This document shows, one piece after another, positions 9,707 through 17,870 of a DNA stretch of 64,000 nucleotides. The position numbers and the translations under genes were made by a program. Source of the DNA: Haloarcula marismortui ATCC 43049 (lineage in GTDB: Archaea; Halobacteriota; Halobacteria; Halobacteriales; Haloarculaceae); NCBI RefSeq assembly GCF_000011085.1, contig NC_006396.1:1-64000 (forward strand), given 5' to 3'. How positions within the stretch are numbered: position 1 is the first letter of the stretch; each line of letters opens with the position of its first letter. Under the pieces are notes generated by a model. It was not told the DNA's origin, searched no databases, and worked only from the letters and a program-made list of their open reading frames with translations.

Positions 9707-10417
9707 TCAGACCTCGCCGTACACCGGTACTGCCGCCCCGCTGGTCACGGCTGCGGCGTCAGAACAGAGGAACAACAGTACGTCGGCGATGTCTTTCGGG
9801 TCGACCCACGTCTCGAAATCAGCGTCGGGCACCATCTCCCGGTTCATCGGAGTGTCGATGACGCTGGGCATGACGGCGTTGGCTCGCACGGACCCGAGGT
9901 TCTCCGCCGCGATGGTCTCCGTTAGCAGTCGGACGCCGGCTTTCGACGCTCGGTAGAGGCCGTCGCCTGCACCGCCCTCCAGCGACGACCGCGCGGAGAC
10001 GGAGACGATTGCGCCCTCGCTAGCCCGCAAGTGTGGAATCGCGTGTTTCGACGCCAGAAACATCGTCTTCAGGTTCACGTCGAACAGGAAATCGAACGTG
10101 GCCGCATCCGTCTCGTGGATCGGTGTGTCGCCGCGCCACGTTCCGGCGATGTTCAGCAAGTAGTCCAGTCGCCCGTGCTCGTCGACGACCGCGTCAATGG
10201 TGTCGGCGACGTCGTTCTCGTCGCTGAAGTCCGCCCGGTAGAAGTCCACGCGTTCGGGGTCGGAAAGCAGGAAATCCTCGGTGTTCGGTTCGACGATGTC
10301 ACTACCACAGACGGTCGCCCCGGCCTTGAGAAAGGCGTTTGCGACCGCACTGCCCAGCGCCCCGCCAACGCCCGTGATCAGTACTATCTTACCGTCGAAA
10401 TTATACCCGGTTGACAT
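9707..10417 (-). CDS. Short-chain dehydrogenase/reductase (3-oxoacyl-ACP reductase-like)
   Basis: A 236-residue classical SDR: the NAD(P) glycine motif TGVGGALG lies near the N-terminus, NIAG follows at about 85, and the catalytic SxnYxxxK is present as Ser in SVSARSS then YRASK. The start is placed at the ATG at 10417 (MSTGYNFDGK) rather than the upstream in-frame ATG because a TATA box sits 27 bp before it. It oxidises or reduces a hydroxy/keto substrate; FabG-like annotation is usual but haloarchaea do not use a bacterial fatty acid synthase, so the substrate is unknown. The gene has its own promoter. Confidence 0.88.
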   Translation of the reverse strand: MSTGYNFDGKIVLITGVGGALGSAVANAFLKAGATVCGSDIVEPNTEDFLLSDPERVDFYRADFSDENDVADTIDAVVDEHGRLDYLLNIAGTWRGDTPIHETDAATFDFLFDVNLKTMFLASKHAIPHLRASEGAIVSVSARSSLEGGAGDGLYRASKAGVRLLTETIAAENLGSVRANAVMPSVIDTPMNREMVPDADFETWVDPKDIADVLLFLCSDAAAVTSGAAVPVYGEV

Positions 10418-10440
10418 ACAACTGTCAATGGATAGTAGTA

Positions 10441-10448
10441 ATATAAAA
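10441..10448 (-). promoter_or_regulatory. TATA box for the SDR gene
   Basis: TTTTATAT on the minus strand centred 27 bp upstream of the ATG at 10417. This spacing decides the start codon: transcription would begin at that ATG and exclude the upstream in-frame one at 10459. Confidence 0.65.
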
Positions 10449-10512
10449 GCCCATCTCAAGAAACCCGAGGGTCGAGTCTGTGGACCGACGATAGACGGTA
10501 GCGCCGGTCGGA

Positions 10513-11469
10513 CTACGGCGTGACGACGAGTTTGCCGAGGAAGCTGTCGTTGCGCACGTCGTCGTGAGCGGCCGGGACTTCCGCGAGGTCGTAACGGCGG
10601 GCGACGACCGGCGTCAGTTCGTCGTCGGCCATGAGCGTCGCCAGTCGGGAAAGCACCGCGCCGAACTCGGGCGTGTTGAACATCGAGACGTGGTGGACGC
10701 TGAGGGCCTTAGCCCGGCAGCGCGGGACGTTCTCGAACGTCGCCGCGAGGTCGGTGTTCCCGATGGCGGCGATTCGCGCGCCCTGTGCGGCCACCTCGGC
10801 GTCGAACGCGAGGTAGTCGTCGAGCCGGTGGTCGAGAACCACGTCCGGTGCGCCGGCGTCGACCACCGCGTCGGCGAGGTCGTCCCGACTGTAGTCGAAC
10901 ACGTCGTCCGCACCGAGGTCGGCCAGTTGGTTGTGGTAGGCCGGTGACGCCGTCGTCGTCACCCGCGCTCCGTTCGCCGCAGCCAACTGGACCGCAACGT
11001 GGCCAACACCGCCGCTCCCGCCGTGAATCAGCGCCCGCTCGGCCGGCTCCAGCGAGCAGGCGTCGACGAGCGTCTGCCAGGCGGTGACGCCGACGAGCGC
11101 GACGGCCGCGCCCGCCTCGGCGGACACCCCGTCGGGGAGCCGCGCCAGATGTGATTCGGGAACAGTGACGTACTCCGCGCAGGTTCCCTGGAGCCAGTTG
11201 CCCAGCCCGGTTGCGAACGCCCGGTCGCCTTCGGTGACGGAAGCCACGCGCTCGCCGGTCGCGGCGACGGTCCCGGCACAGTCGGAGCCGGGTATCCAGG
11301 GCAGTTCGCCCGGTTCGTAGTCGCCGGTCCGGAAGTACGTATCGACCGGATTGACCGCCGCTGCCTCGACTTCGAGCAGGACCTCCTCTGGACCTGGCGT
11401 TGGTCGTTCGATGTCGTCGACGCGGAGCACGTCCGTCCCGCCATATTCGTGGAATCGTACAGCACGCAT
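10513..11469 (-). CDS. NADPH:quinone reductase-like / zinc-independent MDR dehydrogenase
   Basis: A 318-residue medium-chain dehydrogenase/reductase beginning MRAVRFHEYGGTDVLR, the usual start of the quinone-oxidoreductase branch. A GroES-like fold precedes a Rossmann domain with HGGSGGVGHVAVQLA (about residues 140-154). Zinc-binding cysteine clusters of true alcohol dehydrogenases are missing, which fits one-electron/two-electron quinone or enone reductases. The start at 11469 was chosen because the longer reading frame has a non-homologous basic extension. It lies directly upstream of the SDR gene on the same strand; the SDR has its own promoter. Confidence 0.88.
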   Translation of the reverse strand: MRAVRFHEYGGTDVLRVDDIERPTPGPEEVLLEVEAAAVNPVDTYFRTGDYEPGELPWIPGSDCAGTVAATGERVASVTEGDRAFATGLGNWLQGTCAEYVTVPESHLARLPDGVSAEAGAAVALVGVTAWQTLVDACSLEPAERALIHGGSGGVGHVAVQLAAANGARVTTTASPAYHNQLADLGADDVFDYSRDDLADAVVDAGAPDVVLDHRLDDYLAFDAEVAAQGARIAAIGNTDLAATFENVPRCRAKALSVHHVSMFNTPEFGAVLSRLATLMADDELTPVVARRYDLAEVPAAHDDVRNDSFLGKLVVTP

Positions 11470-11716
11470 TGCAGTATGCGTCAGGCGGTATCGGCAAAAC
11501 CTTTCCCCACAGTCCGCTCGGCTTCTGATATGGTTTTCATATCGCGGTACGTGCAGCGAAACCGCCGGCAGCGAACGGGTGGGGCCGGTGCCCATCTCTG
11601 CGACTGTAAGGTATATCAGTAGAGCAATAGAACGTTCCACCGGTAGCCGTTCCGAGGCGACGGATTTCTACAGTCGGTTGTGGTGCTTATCATCAGTGAG
11701 AATTGCGTAACAACCC

Positions 11717-11723
11717 TTTATTA
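11717..11723 (+). promoter_or_regulatory. TATA box of the htrII-sopII operon
   Basis: TTTATTA centred 27 bp upstream of the ATG at 11747, which selects that ATG over the overlapping GTG at 11744 and predicts a leaderless phototaxis operon mRNA. Confidence 0.6.
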
Positions 11724-11746
11724 GCAGGTTTGTGTAGAATTGCGTG

Positions 11747-14068
11747 ATGGATTCAAATAGGGACTCGCCGCTCCCGAGCTTTATTGCTGGCAGTTACGCT
11801 GCCAGGCTCGGGGTGGCGCTTTCATTCGCGATACTTGTTATTATCGCTGCTGGAGTCCTGACAAGCGTGCAGGCGTCCGCCACTCTCGAAGAAGACGTGG
11901 CGGACGACATCACCGCGCTGTCAGAGACACAGGCAGTACAGTTAGACGACTGGCTGACGACATCGCGTCGGAACGTCCGGTCGACGTCGCGACTTCCCGT
12001 GTTCACCGACGGAACGGACACGGAGAAACAGCAACGACTGGAGGAGTTACGGTCCAACGAGGAACTACCGCCCGGTGTCGTCGCAGTGCACTACTTTGAC
12101 ACCGAGACAAGCGAGATTCGCGCCAGTTCGAATCAGGACTTCATCGGGGTCAACGCTGCCGAGCAAGGGGCACCGTTCGCTACGGACCCGCCGCAGTTCG
12201 ACGGCCCCGACGACACGCACGTGACGGAGCCGTTCTCTGTCTCGGTCGTCGACCATCCGATAGTGGCCGTCGTTTCGCCGGTCCCCGGTGACGAAGACAG
12301 AGCGCTCGTGTACATGATCGATCTCCGGGAGAAGGCTGACCAGATATCGAGCCACCGCGAAGGGTCATTTACCACGGTTGTCAACACCGACGGGGAGTTC
12401 GTCTCACACCCCAACCACTCGATGATCGGGTCGACGGCACCGATTTCCCAGATGGAATCGGACCCGCTGGGCACGCTCGAACCCGGACAGAGAATGTTCC
12501 ACGAAACAGACAGTATGTTGATGGGGCTGACCCGTCTCGAATCACACGACTGGGTCGTTATGGTCCACTCCGACCGGGAGGCCGCATACGCCCTGAGCGA
12601 TCAGATCAACTCTGACCTCATTGGTCTCATCCTGCTTGCCGTCGTCAACCTTGGACTCATCGGGGTCACGATCGGCGGAAACACGATTGCTTCGCTGCGG
12701 CGGCTTTCAGTAAAGGCTGAAGCGATGGCCGACGGTGAGCTGGATGTCGACCTCGATACGTCCCGGGAAGACGAGTTTGGAACACTGTACGCTGCCTTCG
12801 ATAATATGCGGGCAAACCTCCGGACACAGATATCTGAAGCCGAAACTGCCAAGCAGGAAGCCGAGGCGGCCAAAGAGCAGGCACAGGCTGCCCGTGAGGA
12901 TGTCGAATCCGAACGCAACGAGATGGAGGCGCTGACCGGCCACCTCGAACTCAAGGCACAGCAGTACAGCGACGCCCTCGACGCAGCCGCCAACGGCGAC
13001 CTCACCGCACGGGTGAAAACGGACAGCATGAACGACGCAATGGCGGAGGTCGGCGAGGACATCAACACGACGCTCGATGCGCTCGAAGACACAATCGCCG
13101 ATATGAAAGCGTTCGCGACGAACGTCATCCAGTCCAGCGACCGTGTCAACTCGAACGCGGAGCGGGTCGACCGGGCTAGCAAGCAGGTGTCGAAGTCGAT
13201 CAACGAGATCTTCGAGGGGACGACCGAGCAAAACGAAGGGCTTGAATCGGCGGCCGCAGAGATGCAGAACCTTTCGGCGACCGCACAGCAAGTCGCCTCC
13301 TCCGCCCAGCAGGTCGCCGACACGTCCCAGTCGGCCGCAAAAGTTGGCGAGGACGGCCGCGAAGCCGCACAGGAAGCTATTGCGGAGATGAGCGCTATCG
13401 AGGCCGAGACCGGCGAGACCGTCGAAGAGATCAACGCGCTCGACGATGAACTCGACGAAATCGGTGAGATTGTCGGCGTCATTACGAGTATCGTTGAGCA
13501 GACGAATATGCTGGCGCTGAACGCCTCTATCGAGGCCGCCCACGCTGACGGTGACGGTGAAGGGTTCGCTGTCGTCGCAGACGAGATCAAGGGCCTCGCA
13601 GAGGAGACCAAAGAGGCCGCCGCTGACATCGAAGGGCGCATCGAGGCCATTCAGGAGCAGGCCGGCGACACCGTCGAGACGATGGAATCGACCAGCACCC
13701 GAATCACTGAAGGCGTCTCGACGGTCGAGGAGACCGTCGACGCACTGGAGACCATCGTCGAGTACACCGAAGAGGTCGACACCGGCATTCAGGAGATCGA
13801 CCGGGCGACCGAGGAACAGGCCCGGACCGCACAGGACGTGATGGGGACTATCGACGACTTGACGACGATCAGTCAGCAGACGGCGACGGAGGCGGACACC
13901 GTGGCCGGCGCGGCACAGGACCAGTCCGCGTCCATCGAAGAAGTGTCTGACTCCGCGACGGAACTCAGGCAGCGTGCTGACGATCTCGAATCGCTACTGG
14001 ACCGCTTCACTGTCGAAAACTCCGCCGGGACGGGCACCGACAGCACGGCCGCTGTGGGGGATGACTAA
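11747..14068 (+). CDS. htrII: Sensory rhodopsin II transducer (methyl-accepting chemotaxis protein)
   Basis: Membrane signal relay of blue-light phototaxis; it pairs with SopII encoded 2 nt downstream. The 773-residue protein has TM1 at about 20-42, a large extracellular domain at about 43-288 (Cache-like, so probably also chemosensing as in the serine-responsive Halobacterium HtrII), TM2 at about 291-312, a HAMP region starting [20 protein letters not shown], a second HAMP-like coiled coil, and a cytoplasmic MCP domain containing the conserved hairpin tip [17 protein letters not shown]. Gln/Glu pairs typical of methylation sites flank the tip. The start is set by the TATA spacing. Confidence in pairing comes from the immediately adjacent rhodopsin gene. 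Confidence 0.95.
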   Translation: MDSNRDSPLPSFIAGSYAARLGVALSFAILVIIAAGVLTSVQASATLEEDVADDITALSETQAVQLDDWLTTSRRNVRSTSRLPVFTDGTDTEKQQRLEELRSNEELPPGVVAVHYFDTETSEIRASSNQDFIGVNAAEQGAPFATDPPQFDGPDDTHVTEPFSVSVVDHPIVAVVSPVPGDEDRALVYMIDLREKADQISSHREGSFTTVVNTDGEFVSHPNHSMIGSTAPISQMESDPLGTLEPGQRMFHETDSMLMGLTRLESHDWVVMVHSDREAAYALSDQINSDLIGLILLAVVNLGLIGVTIGGNTIASLRRLSVKAEAMADGELDVDLDTSREDEFGTLYAAFDNMRANLRTQISEAETAKQEAEAAKEQAQAAREDVESERNEMEALTGHLELKAQQYSDALDAAANGDLTARVKTDSMNDAMAEVGEDINTTLDALEDTIADMKAFATNVIQSSDRVNSNAERVDRASKQVSKSINEIFEGTTEQNEGLESAAAEMQNLSATAQQVASSAQQVADTSQSAAKVGEDGREAAQEAIAEMSAIEAETGETVEEINALDDELDEIGEIVGVITSIVEQTNMLALNASIEAAHADGDGEGFAVVADEIKGLAEETKEAAADIEGRIEAIQEQAGDTVETMESTSTRITEGVSTVEETVDALETIVEYTEEVDTGIQEIDRATEEQARTAQDVMGTIDDLTTISQQTATEADTVAGAAQDQSASIEEVSDSATELRQRADDLESLLDRFTVENSAGTGTDSTAAVGDD

Positions 14069-14070
14069 CA

Positions 14071-14781
14071 ATGGCAACGATAACAACCTGGTTCACGCTG
14101 GGATTACTGGGTGAACTGCTCGGGACGGCGGTGCTGGCGTACGGCTACACGCTTGTCCCCGAAGAGACGCGGAAGCGGTATCTGCTGCTGATCGCGATTC
14201 CGGGTATCGCCATCGTTGCCTACGCGCTGATGGCGCTTGGCTTCGGGTCGATACAGAGCGAGGGGCACGCGGTGTACGTGGTCCGTTACGTCGACTGGCT
14301 GTTAACGACGCCGCTCAACGTCTGGTTCCTGGCGCTGCTCGCTGGCGCAAGCCGGGAGGACACGGTGAAACTCGTCGTCCTGCAGGCGTTGACTATCGTC
14401 TTCGGATTCGCCGGCGCGGTCACTCCATCACCGGTTAGCTACGCGTTGTTCGCAGTCGGTGGAGCGCTGTTCGGCGGCGTCATCTATCTCCTCTACCGGA
14501 ACATCGCAGTGGCTGCGAAGTCGACCCTGTCCGACATAGAGGTCAGCCTGTACCGCACACTCCGGAACTTCGTTGTCGTCCTCTGGCTTGTGTATCCGGT
14601 CGTCTGGCTACTCGGTGCGGCAGGAGTGGGCCTCATGGATGTCGAGACCGCGACGCTCGTGGTCGTTTACCTCGACGTGGTCACGAAAGTCGGCTTCGGC
14701 GTCATTGCCTTGCTGGCGATGATCGACCTCGGCTCAGCCGGGGAGACCGCCGAGGAGCCGACAGCGGTTGCAGGGGACTAG
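14071..14781 (+). CDS. sopII: Sensory rhodopsin II (phoborhodopsin)
   Basis: Seven-helix retinal protein of 236 residues that senses blue-green light for repellent phototaxis. The retinal Schiff-base lysine is K206 in YLDVVTKVGFG, the counterion D75 lies in RYVDWLLTTPL (R72, Y73, D75, W76), and the signalling-relevant Y175 and T205 correspond to Y174/T204 of Natronomonas SRII. D193 of that protein aligns with an alanine here. Asp at the bacteriorhodopsin proton-donor position (D96) is replaced (F86-A88 region lacks it), as in sensory types. It is translated right after HtrII (2-nt gap), as expected for a stoichiometric complex. Followed at once by GC-rich hairpins. Confidence 0.95.
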   Translation: MATITTWFTLGLLGELLGTAVLAYGYTLVPEETRKRYLLLIAIPGIAIVAYALMALGFGSIQSEGHAVYVVRYVDWLLTTPLNVWFLALLAGASREDTVKLVVLQALTIVFGFAGAVTPSPVSYALFAVGGALFGGVIYLLYRNIAVAAKSTLSDIEVSLYRTLRNFVVVLWLVYPVVWLLGAAGVGLMDVETATLVVVYLDVVTKVGFGVIALLAMIDLGSAGETAEEPTAVAGD

Positions 14782-14808
14782 CGAGGGGCAAGCGAAGCGC
14801 GCCCCTCG
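14782..14808. repeat. GC-rich inverted repeat directly after sopII
   Basis: Perfect 8-bp arms CGAGGGGC / GCCCCTCG with an 11-nt spacer, starting at the base after the sopII stop codon. A very similar palindromic element lies at 25713-25737 before fumC. It may act as a transcription end or mRNA stabilising hairpin, or be a dispersed intergenic repeat. Confidence 0.6.
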
Positions 14809-14813
14809 AAAAT

Positions 14814-14841
14814 GCGAACGGCGACGAAAGGAGCCGTTCGC
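14814..14841. terminator. Second hairpin downstream of sopII
   Basis: Perfect 9-bp arms GCGAACGGC / GCCGTTCGC with a 10-nt A/G-rich loop, 5 nt after the previous palindrome. Two strong tandem hairpins after a stop codon suggest a 3'-end stabiliser or terminator of the htrII-sopII mRNA; no long T-run follows, so classical intrinsic termination is not shown. Confidence 0.4.
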
Positions 14842-14919
14842 AGGGAGCGACCTTCGTTGCTGTGAAGTCCAGTTTTGTATGAGGCACTACACGCATATAC
14901 GACGACACTCAACGGCCAG

Positions 14920-15252
14920 TCAGGACTGCTCTTCACTGGCAGTCCCAGTGGTCTCTGTCTCGTCAGTCGCGCCGGCCGCTTCAGTCCCGTCCACGGTATC
15001 GAGTGCGTCTGGAAGCTGATCTTGGATCAGCCAGAACGTCAGCCGGTAGACGCCATACCCGAGCAGGACGAATAACACAAGGTCGATAAGATACAGTTCG
15101 ACGAATTCGAGGAGCGAAATTTCGTTGAGCGCGAGGTTGCCGGACAGGATGAGAAACTCAAGGGTGGCGAGGACAAACAGCGCGGGTGCAAAGAGGACCA
15201 CCAGTCCGATGACGAGAAGTGCGACCCGTTTCTGTGAGGGGGAAACAGACAT
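14920..15252 (-). CDS. Two-helix membrane protein with acidic C-terminal tail
   Basis: A 110-residue protein: two hydrophobic segments at about 9-37 and 51-75, then an amphipathic stretch LTFWLIQDQLP and a Thr/Glu/Ala-rich acidic tail (about 86-110). It faces the end of the phototaxis operon. No recognised family or catalytic residue; most likely a small cytoplasmic-membrane protein of unknown function conserved only in haloarchaea. Confidence 0.6.
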   Translation of the reverse strand: MSVSPSQKRVALLVIGLVVLFAPALFVLATLEFLILSGNLALNEISLLEFVELYLIDLVLFVLLGYGVYRLTFWLIQDQLPDALDTVDGTEAAGATDETETTGTASEEQS

Positions 15253-15395
15253 ACCGCTAGTTCGCTGCCCAGACAGATAGCTCTACACGTTGCTTGTTAC
15301 CAATCCTGTACCGACCGCCCACGCTATGCTATAGCTGACAGTGACTGAAGTGAACGGCGGACAGCGAGGGTATCGAATAAAGAGAAGCGCGCCAG

Positions 15396-16355
15396 TCAGT
15401 GGATGCCCATCGCTTCGATCTGCTCCTGATACCGGTTCCGGATGGTGACTTCTGTCACCTGAGCCACGTCAGCGACCTCGCGCTGGGTCTTCTTTTCGTT
15501 ACACAGCAGCGAAGCGGCGTAGATGGCTGCGGCGGCGTAGCCAGTGGGTGATTTCCCCGAGAGCAGCCCTTGCTCGGCGGTGGTGTCGATGATTTCGTTG
15601 GCCTTCGACTGGACTTCCTCAGAAAGTTCCAGTTCGGAGGCAAACCGCGGGACGTACTGCTTGGGGTCGACCGGTTCCATCTTCAGTTCGAGTTCCTGAG
15701 CGACGTAGCGATACGTCCGGCCGATCTCCTTCTGTTCGACCCGGGAGACATCCGAAACTTCCTCTAGACTGCGGGGGATGCCTTCCTGTCGACAGGCCGC
15801 ATACAGGCAGGCGGTGGCGACGCCCTCGATGGAGCGACCGCGGATGAGGTCCTCGTTGAGCGCCCGTCGATAGATGACCGAGGCGACTTCCCGGACCGAC
15901 CGGGGGACACCGAGTGCGCTCGCCATGCGGTCGATCTCCGACAGTGCGAACTGCAGGTTCCGTTCGCCGGCGTCCTTGGTTCGGATGCGCTCCTGCCACT
16001 TTCGAAGGCGGTGCATCTGACTCCGCTTCTCCGAGGAGAGTGACCGACCGTAGGCGTCCTTGTCCTTCCAGTCGATCTGTGTGGTCAGCCCCTTGTCGTG
16101 CATCGTCTGGGTCGTGGGGGCTCCGACGCGTGACTTGGACTGGCGTTCGGAGTGATTGAACGCCCGCCACTCCGGCCCGCGGTCGATGTTCTCGTCCTCG
16201 ATGACGAGGCCACAGTCCTCGCAGACGAGTTCACCACCGCCGTCGCTAGATATGGACTCCGACTCACACTCGGGGCAGGTCTGCTGGCCCGTGCTCTCGG
16301 ACTCCTCCTCGCGTTCCTCCTGTTCAGAATCCCGCTGGCGCGTCGGCCGTTCCAT
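15396..16355 (-). CDS. tfb: Transcription initiation factor IIB
   Basis: Recruits RNA polymerase to TBP-bound promoters. The 319-residue length is standard for archaeal TFB. An acidic N-terminal leader (about 1-25) precedes the zinc ribbon CPECES...CEDCG (about 27-47), the B-finger/reader region with GPEWRAF, and two cyclin-like repeats (about 125-215 and 220-315), each with the typical SLEEVS.../TQREVAD... helix-turn-helix. Haloarchaea carry many TFB paralogues, so which TFB this is cannot be decided from the sequence. A TATA box lies about 33 bp upstream of the ATG. Confidence 0.95.
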   Translation of the reverse strand: MERPTRQRDSEQEEREEESESTGQQTCPECESESISSDGGGELVCEDCGLVIEDENIDRGPEWRAFNHSERQSKSRVGAPTTQTMHDKGLTTQIDWKDKDAYGRSLSSEKRSQMHRLRKWQERIRTKDAGERNLQFALSEIDRMASALGVPRSVREVASVIYRRALNEDLIRGRSIEGVATACLYAACRQEGIPRSLEEVSDVSRVEQKEIGRTYRYVAQELELKMEPVDPKQYVPRFASELELSEEVQSKANEIIDTTAEQGLLSGKSPTGYAAAAIYAASLLCNEKKTQREVADVAQVTEVTIRNRYQEQIEAMGIH

Positions 16356-16385
16356 GTGTTCTTTTACGGAGAAAAGCCAATCACG

Positions 16386-16391
16386 TATAAA
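16386..16391 (-). promoter_or_regulatory. TATA box for tfb
   Basis: TTTATA on the minus strand centred about 33 bp before the tfb ATG, implying a very short leader of about 6-8 nt. Confidence 0.5.
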
Positions 16392-16620
16392 TGTTTGGGC
16401 GAGTCCGACAGTTTTGCCTGGTTTGGACGCGGTCTGTGAATCCTAAATGGAACAATTATGTTAAATTTACCTAGAGCTGTCTATGTTTCGAGCAAGCGAT
16501 GGGTGTAATCGGCTGGCACACCTCGTTCTCACTCCGCGATGACGGTGGAGCGCGGACGGGCCGACACTGTTCGCCCCGCATATCGCGCTCTTTTAGTCCG
16601 GGACTCACCCACTTTGAGGT

Positions 16621-17145
16621 ATGAGCAAGGTCAATATCGGGCTTCGGGGCTGGCGCTTCAACGAGGACGTGCTTGGGTCGGACGGGCGGGTCCGCCCGCT
16701 CAAGACCATGGAGCCGGAAACTCGCCAGCGGTTACTGGTGCTTGCAGAACGGGTTGTCGACCCCTGTGACGCCTGCTGGCTTATTCACGGCGACGAAGAC
16801 ATCGAACAGTGCAACGTCGCGGATGCTATCTACGGCGAGCCGATGGGCGAGGTAGTCGTCTGTTCGGACCACGAGACGGACTTCATCTACTGGTTCCGTG
16901 AGGAAGACGGCGAGGCCTACGCCGGTGATACTGACCTGGCCTCGGCCTTCCACGAGTGGTTCCTTGACGGGAACCGCGCCCCGGAGGGGTACGTCGGTCT
17001 TGAACACGTCGATGAAGACCCGACAGCGCTGCCAGAGGCCCCCGACAGGGACGAAGCGATTCCGGGACTCAAAGAGGAAGTCGAGCAGATGGACGAGGAG
17101 GACCTCGACACAATCGATATGGACCTCAGCGACCTGGACGTATGA
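16621..17145 (+). CDS. Conserved haloarchaeal protein with Cys/His motif, unknown function
   Basis: A 174-residue very acidic protein overlapping trmJ by 4 nt (ATGA). It contains DPCDACWLIHGDED, then a Cys in EQCNVAD and VVCSDHETDF, i.e. four cysteines and nearby histidines that could bind zinc, followed by an acidic C-terminal tail with alternating Asp/Leu. GAGGT just before the ATG could be a ribosome binding site. The translational coupling to a tRNA methyltransferase hints at an RNA-related role, but I do not recognise a characterised family. Confidence 0.8.
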   Translation: MSKVNIGLRGWRFNEDVLGSDGRVRPLKTMEPETRQRLLVLAERVVDPCDACWLIHGDEDIEQCNVADAIYGEPMGEVVVCSDHETDFIYWFREEDGEAYAGDTDLASAFHEWFLDGNRAPEGYVGLEHVDEDPTALPEAPDRDEAIPGLKEEVEQMDEEDLDTIDMDLSDLDV

Positions 17146-17867
17146 TATCGGTCGCCGTCGTCGACGCGGAGACGCCGGGCAACGTCGGCACCATCGCCCG
17201 GTCGATGAAGAACTTCGGCCTGTCGGAACTGCTGCTCGTCGACCCGCCGGAGCTAGACCCAGACGGCGAAGCGTATGGCTTTGCTGGCCAGGCCCGTGAC
17301 GACATCCTGCCGAACGCCCGGACGGTGACGTTCGACGACATCGTCGAGAACTACCACACCGTCGCCTGCACGGCGACGACGAACGAGGACCCCGCCAACC
17401 ACGTCCGGTATCCAGCGACGACGCCGGCCGACCTTGCCGACTCGCTTCAGGATGTCGAGGGCGACATCTGCGTCGTCTTCGGCCGCGAACGGGTCGGGCT
17501 CTCGAACGACGAACTCGCACGGCTGGACGTCATCTGCTCTATCCCGGCCAGCGCGTCGTATCCGGTGTTGAACCTCGGTCAGGCGGCCACCATCGTGCTC
17601 TACGAACTCCGCGAGCTAACTGTCGACGAGACCCAGCACCCCGAACAGCTGCACACGCTCGCCGAGACGCCGGCCGTCGAGGGGCTACACGAGGAGTTCG
17701 ACCGATTCCTCGGCGCTATCGGTCACCCCGAAGAGAAACAACACAAGGCCCGGCGGCTGTTCCGGCGGGTGCTCGGGCGTGCGCAACCGACCGGCCGGGA
17801 GACGAAGACGCTTCGCGGTCTGTTTCGGCAAGCCCGACAGCGAATCGAGCGTGCCGAAGACGACTGA
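17142..17867 (+). CDS. trmJ: tRNA (cytidine/uridine-2'-O-)-methyltransferase TrmJ (SPOUT family)
   Basis: Methylates the 2'-OH of nucleotide 32 in tRNA anticodon loops using SAM. The 241-residue protein carries the TrmH/SpoU motifs: N-terminal VDAETPGNVGTIARSMKNFG, GRERVGLSNDEL (motif II) and ASYPVLNLGQAATIVLYEL (motif III, knot), followed by a C-terminal helical extension (about 160-241) as in TrmJ rather than TrmL. Overlaps the preceding gene by 4 nt, so the two are co-translated. Archaeal TrmJ proteins studied so far modify C32. Confidence 0.9.
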   Translation: MISVAVVDAETPGNVGTIARSMKNFGLSELLLVDPPELDPDGEAYGFAGQARDDILPNARTVTFDDIVENYHTVACTATTNEDPANHVRYPATTPADLADSLQDVEGDICVVFGRERVGLSNDELARLDVICSIPASASYPVLNLGQAATIVLYELRELTVDETQHPEQLHTLAETPAVEGLHEEFDRFLGAIGHPEEKQHKARRLFRRVLGRAQPTGRETKTLRGLFRQARQRIERAEDD

Positions 17868-17870
17868 GGG

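Noticed and set aside
12601-13650. 349-codon minus-strand ORF inside htrII
   Set aside because: Ser/Ala-rich shadow of the MCP coiled coil, with no domain and opposite a clear transducer gene.
14782-14841. Possible CRISPR-like repeat after sopII
   Set aside because: Only two different hairpins with no regularly spaced identical repeats; not a CRISPR array.
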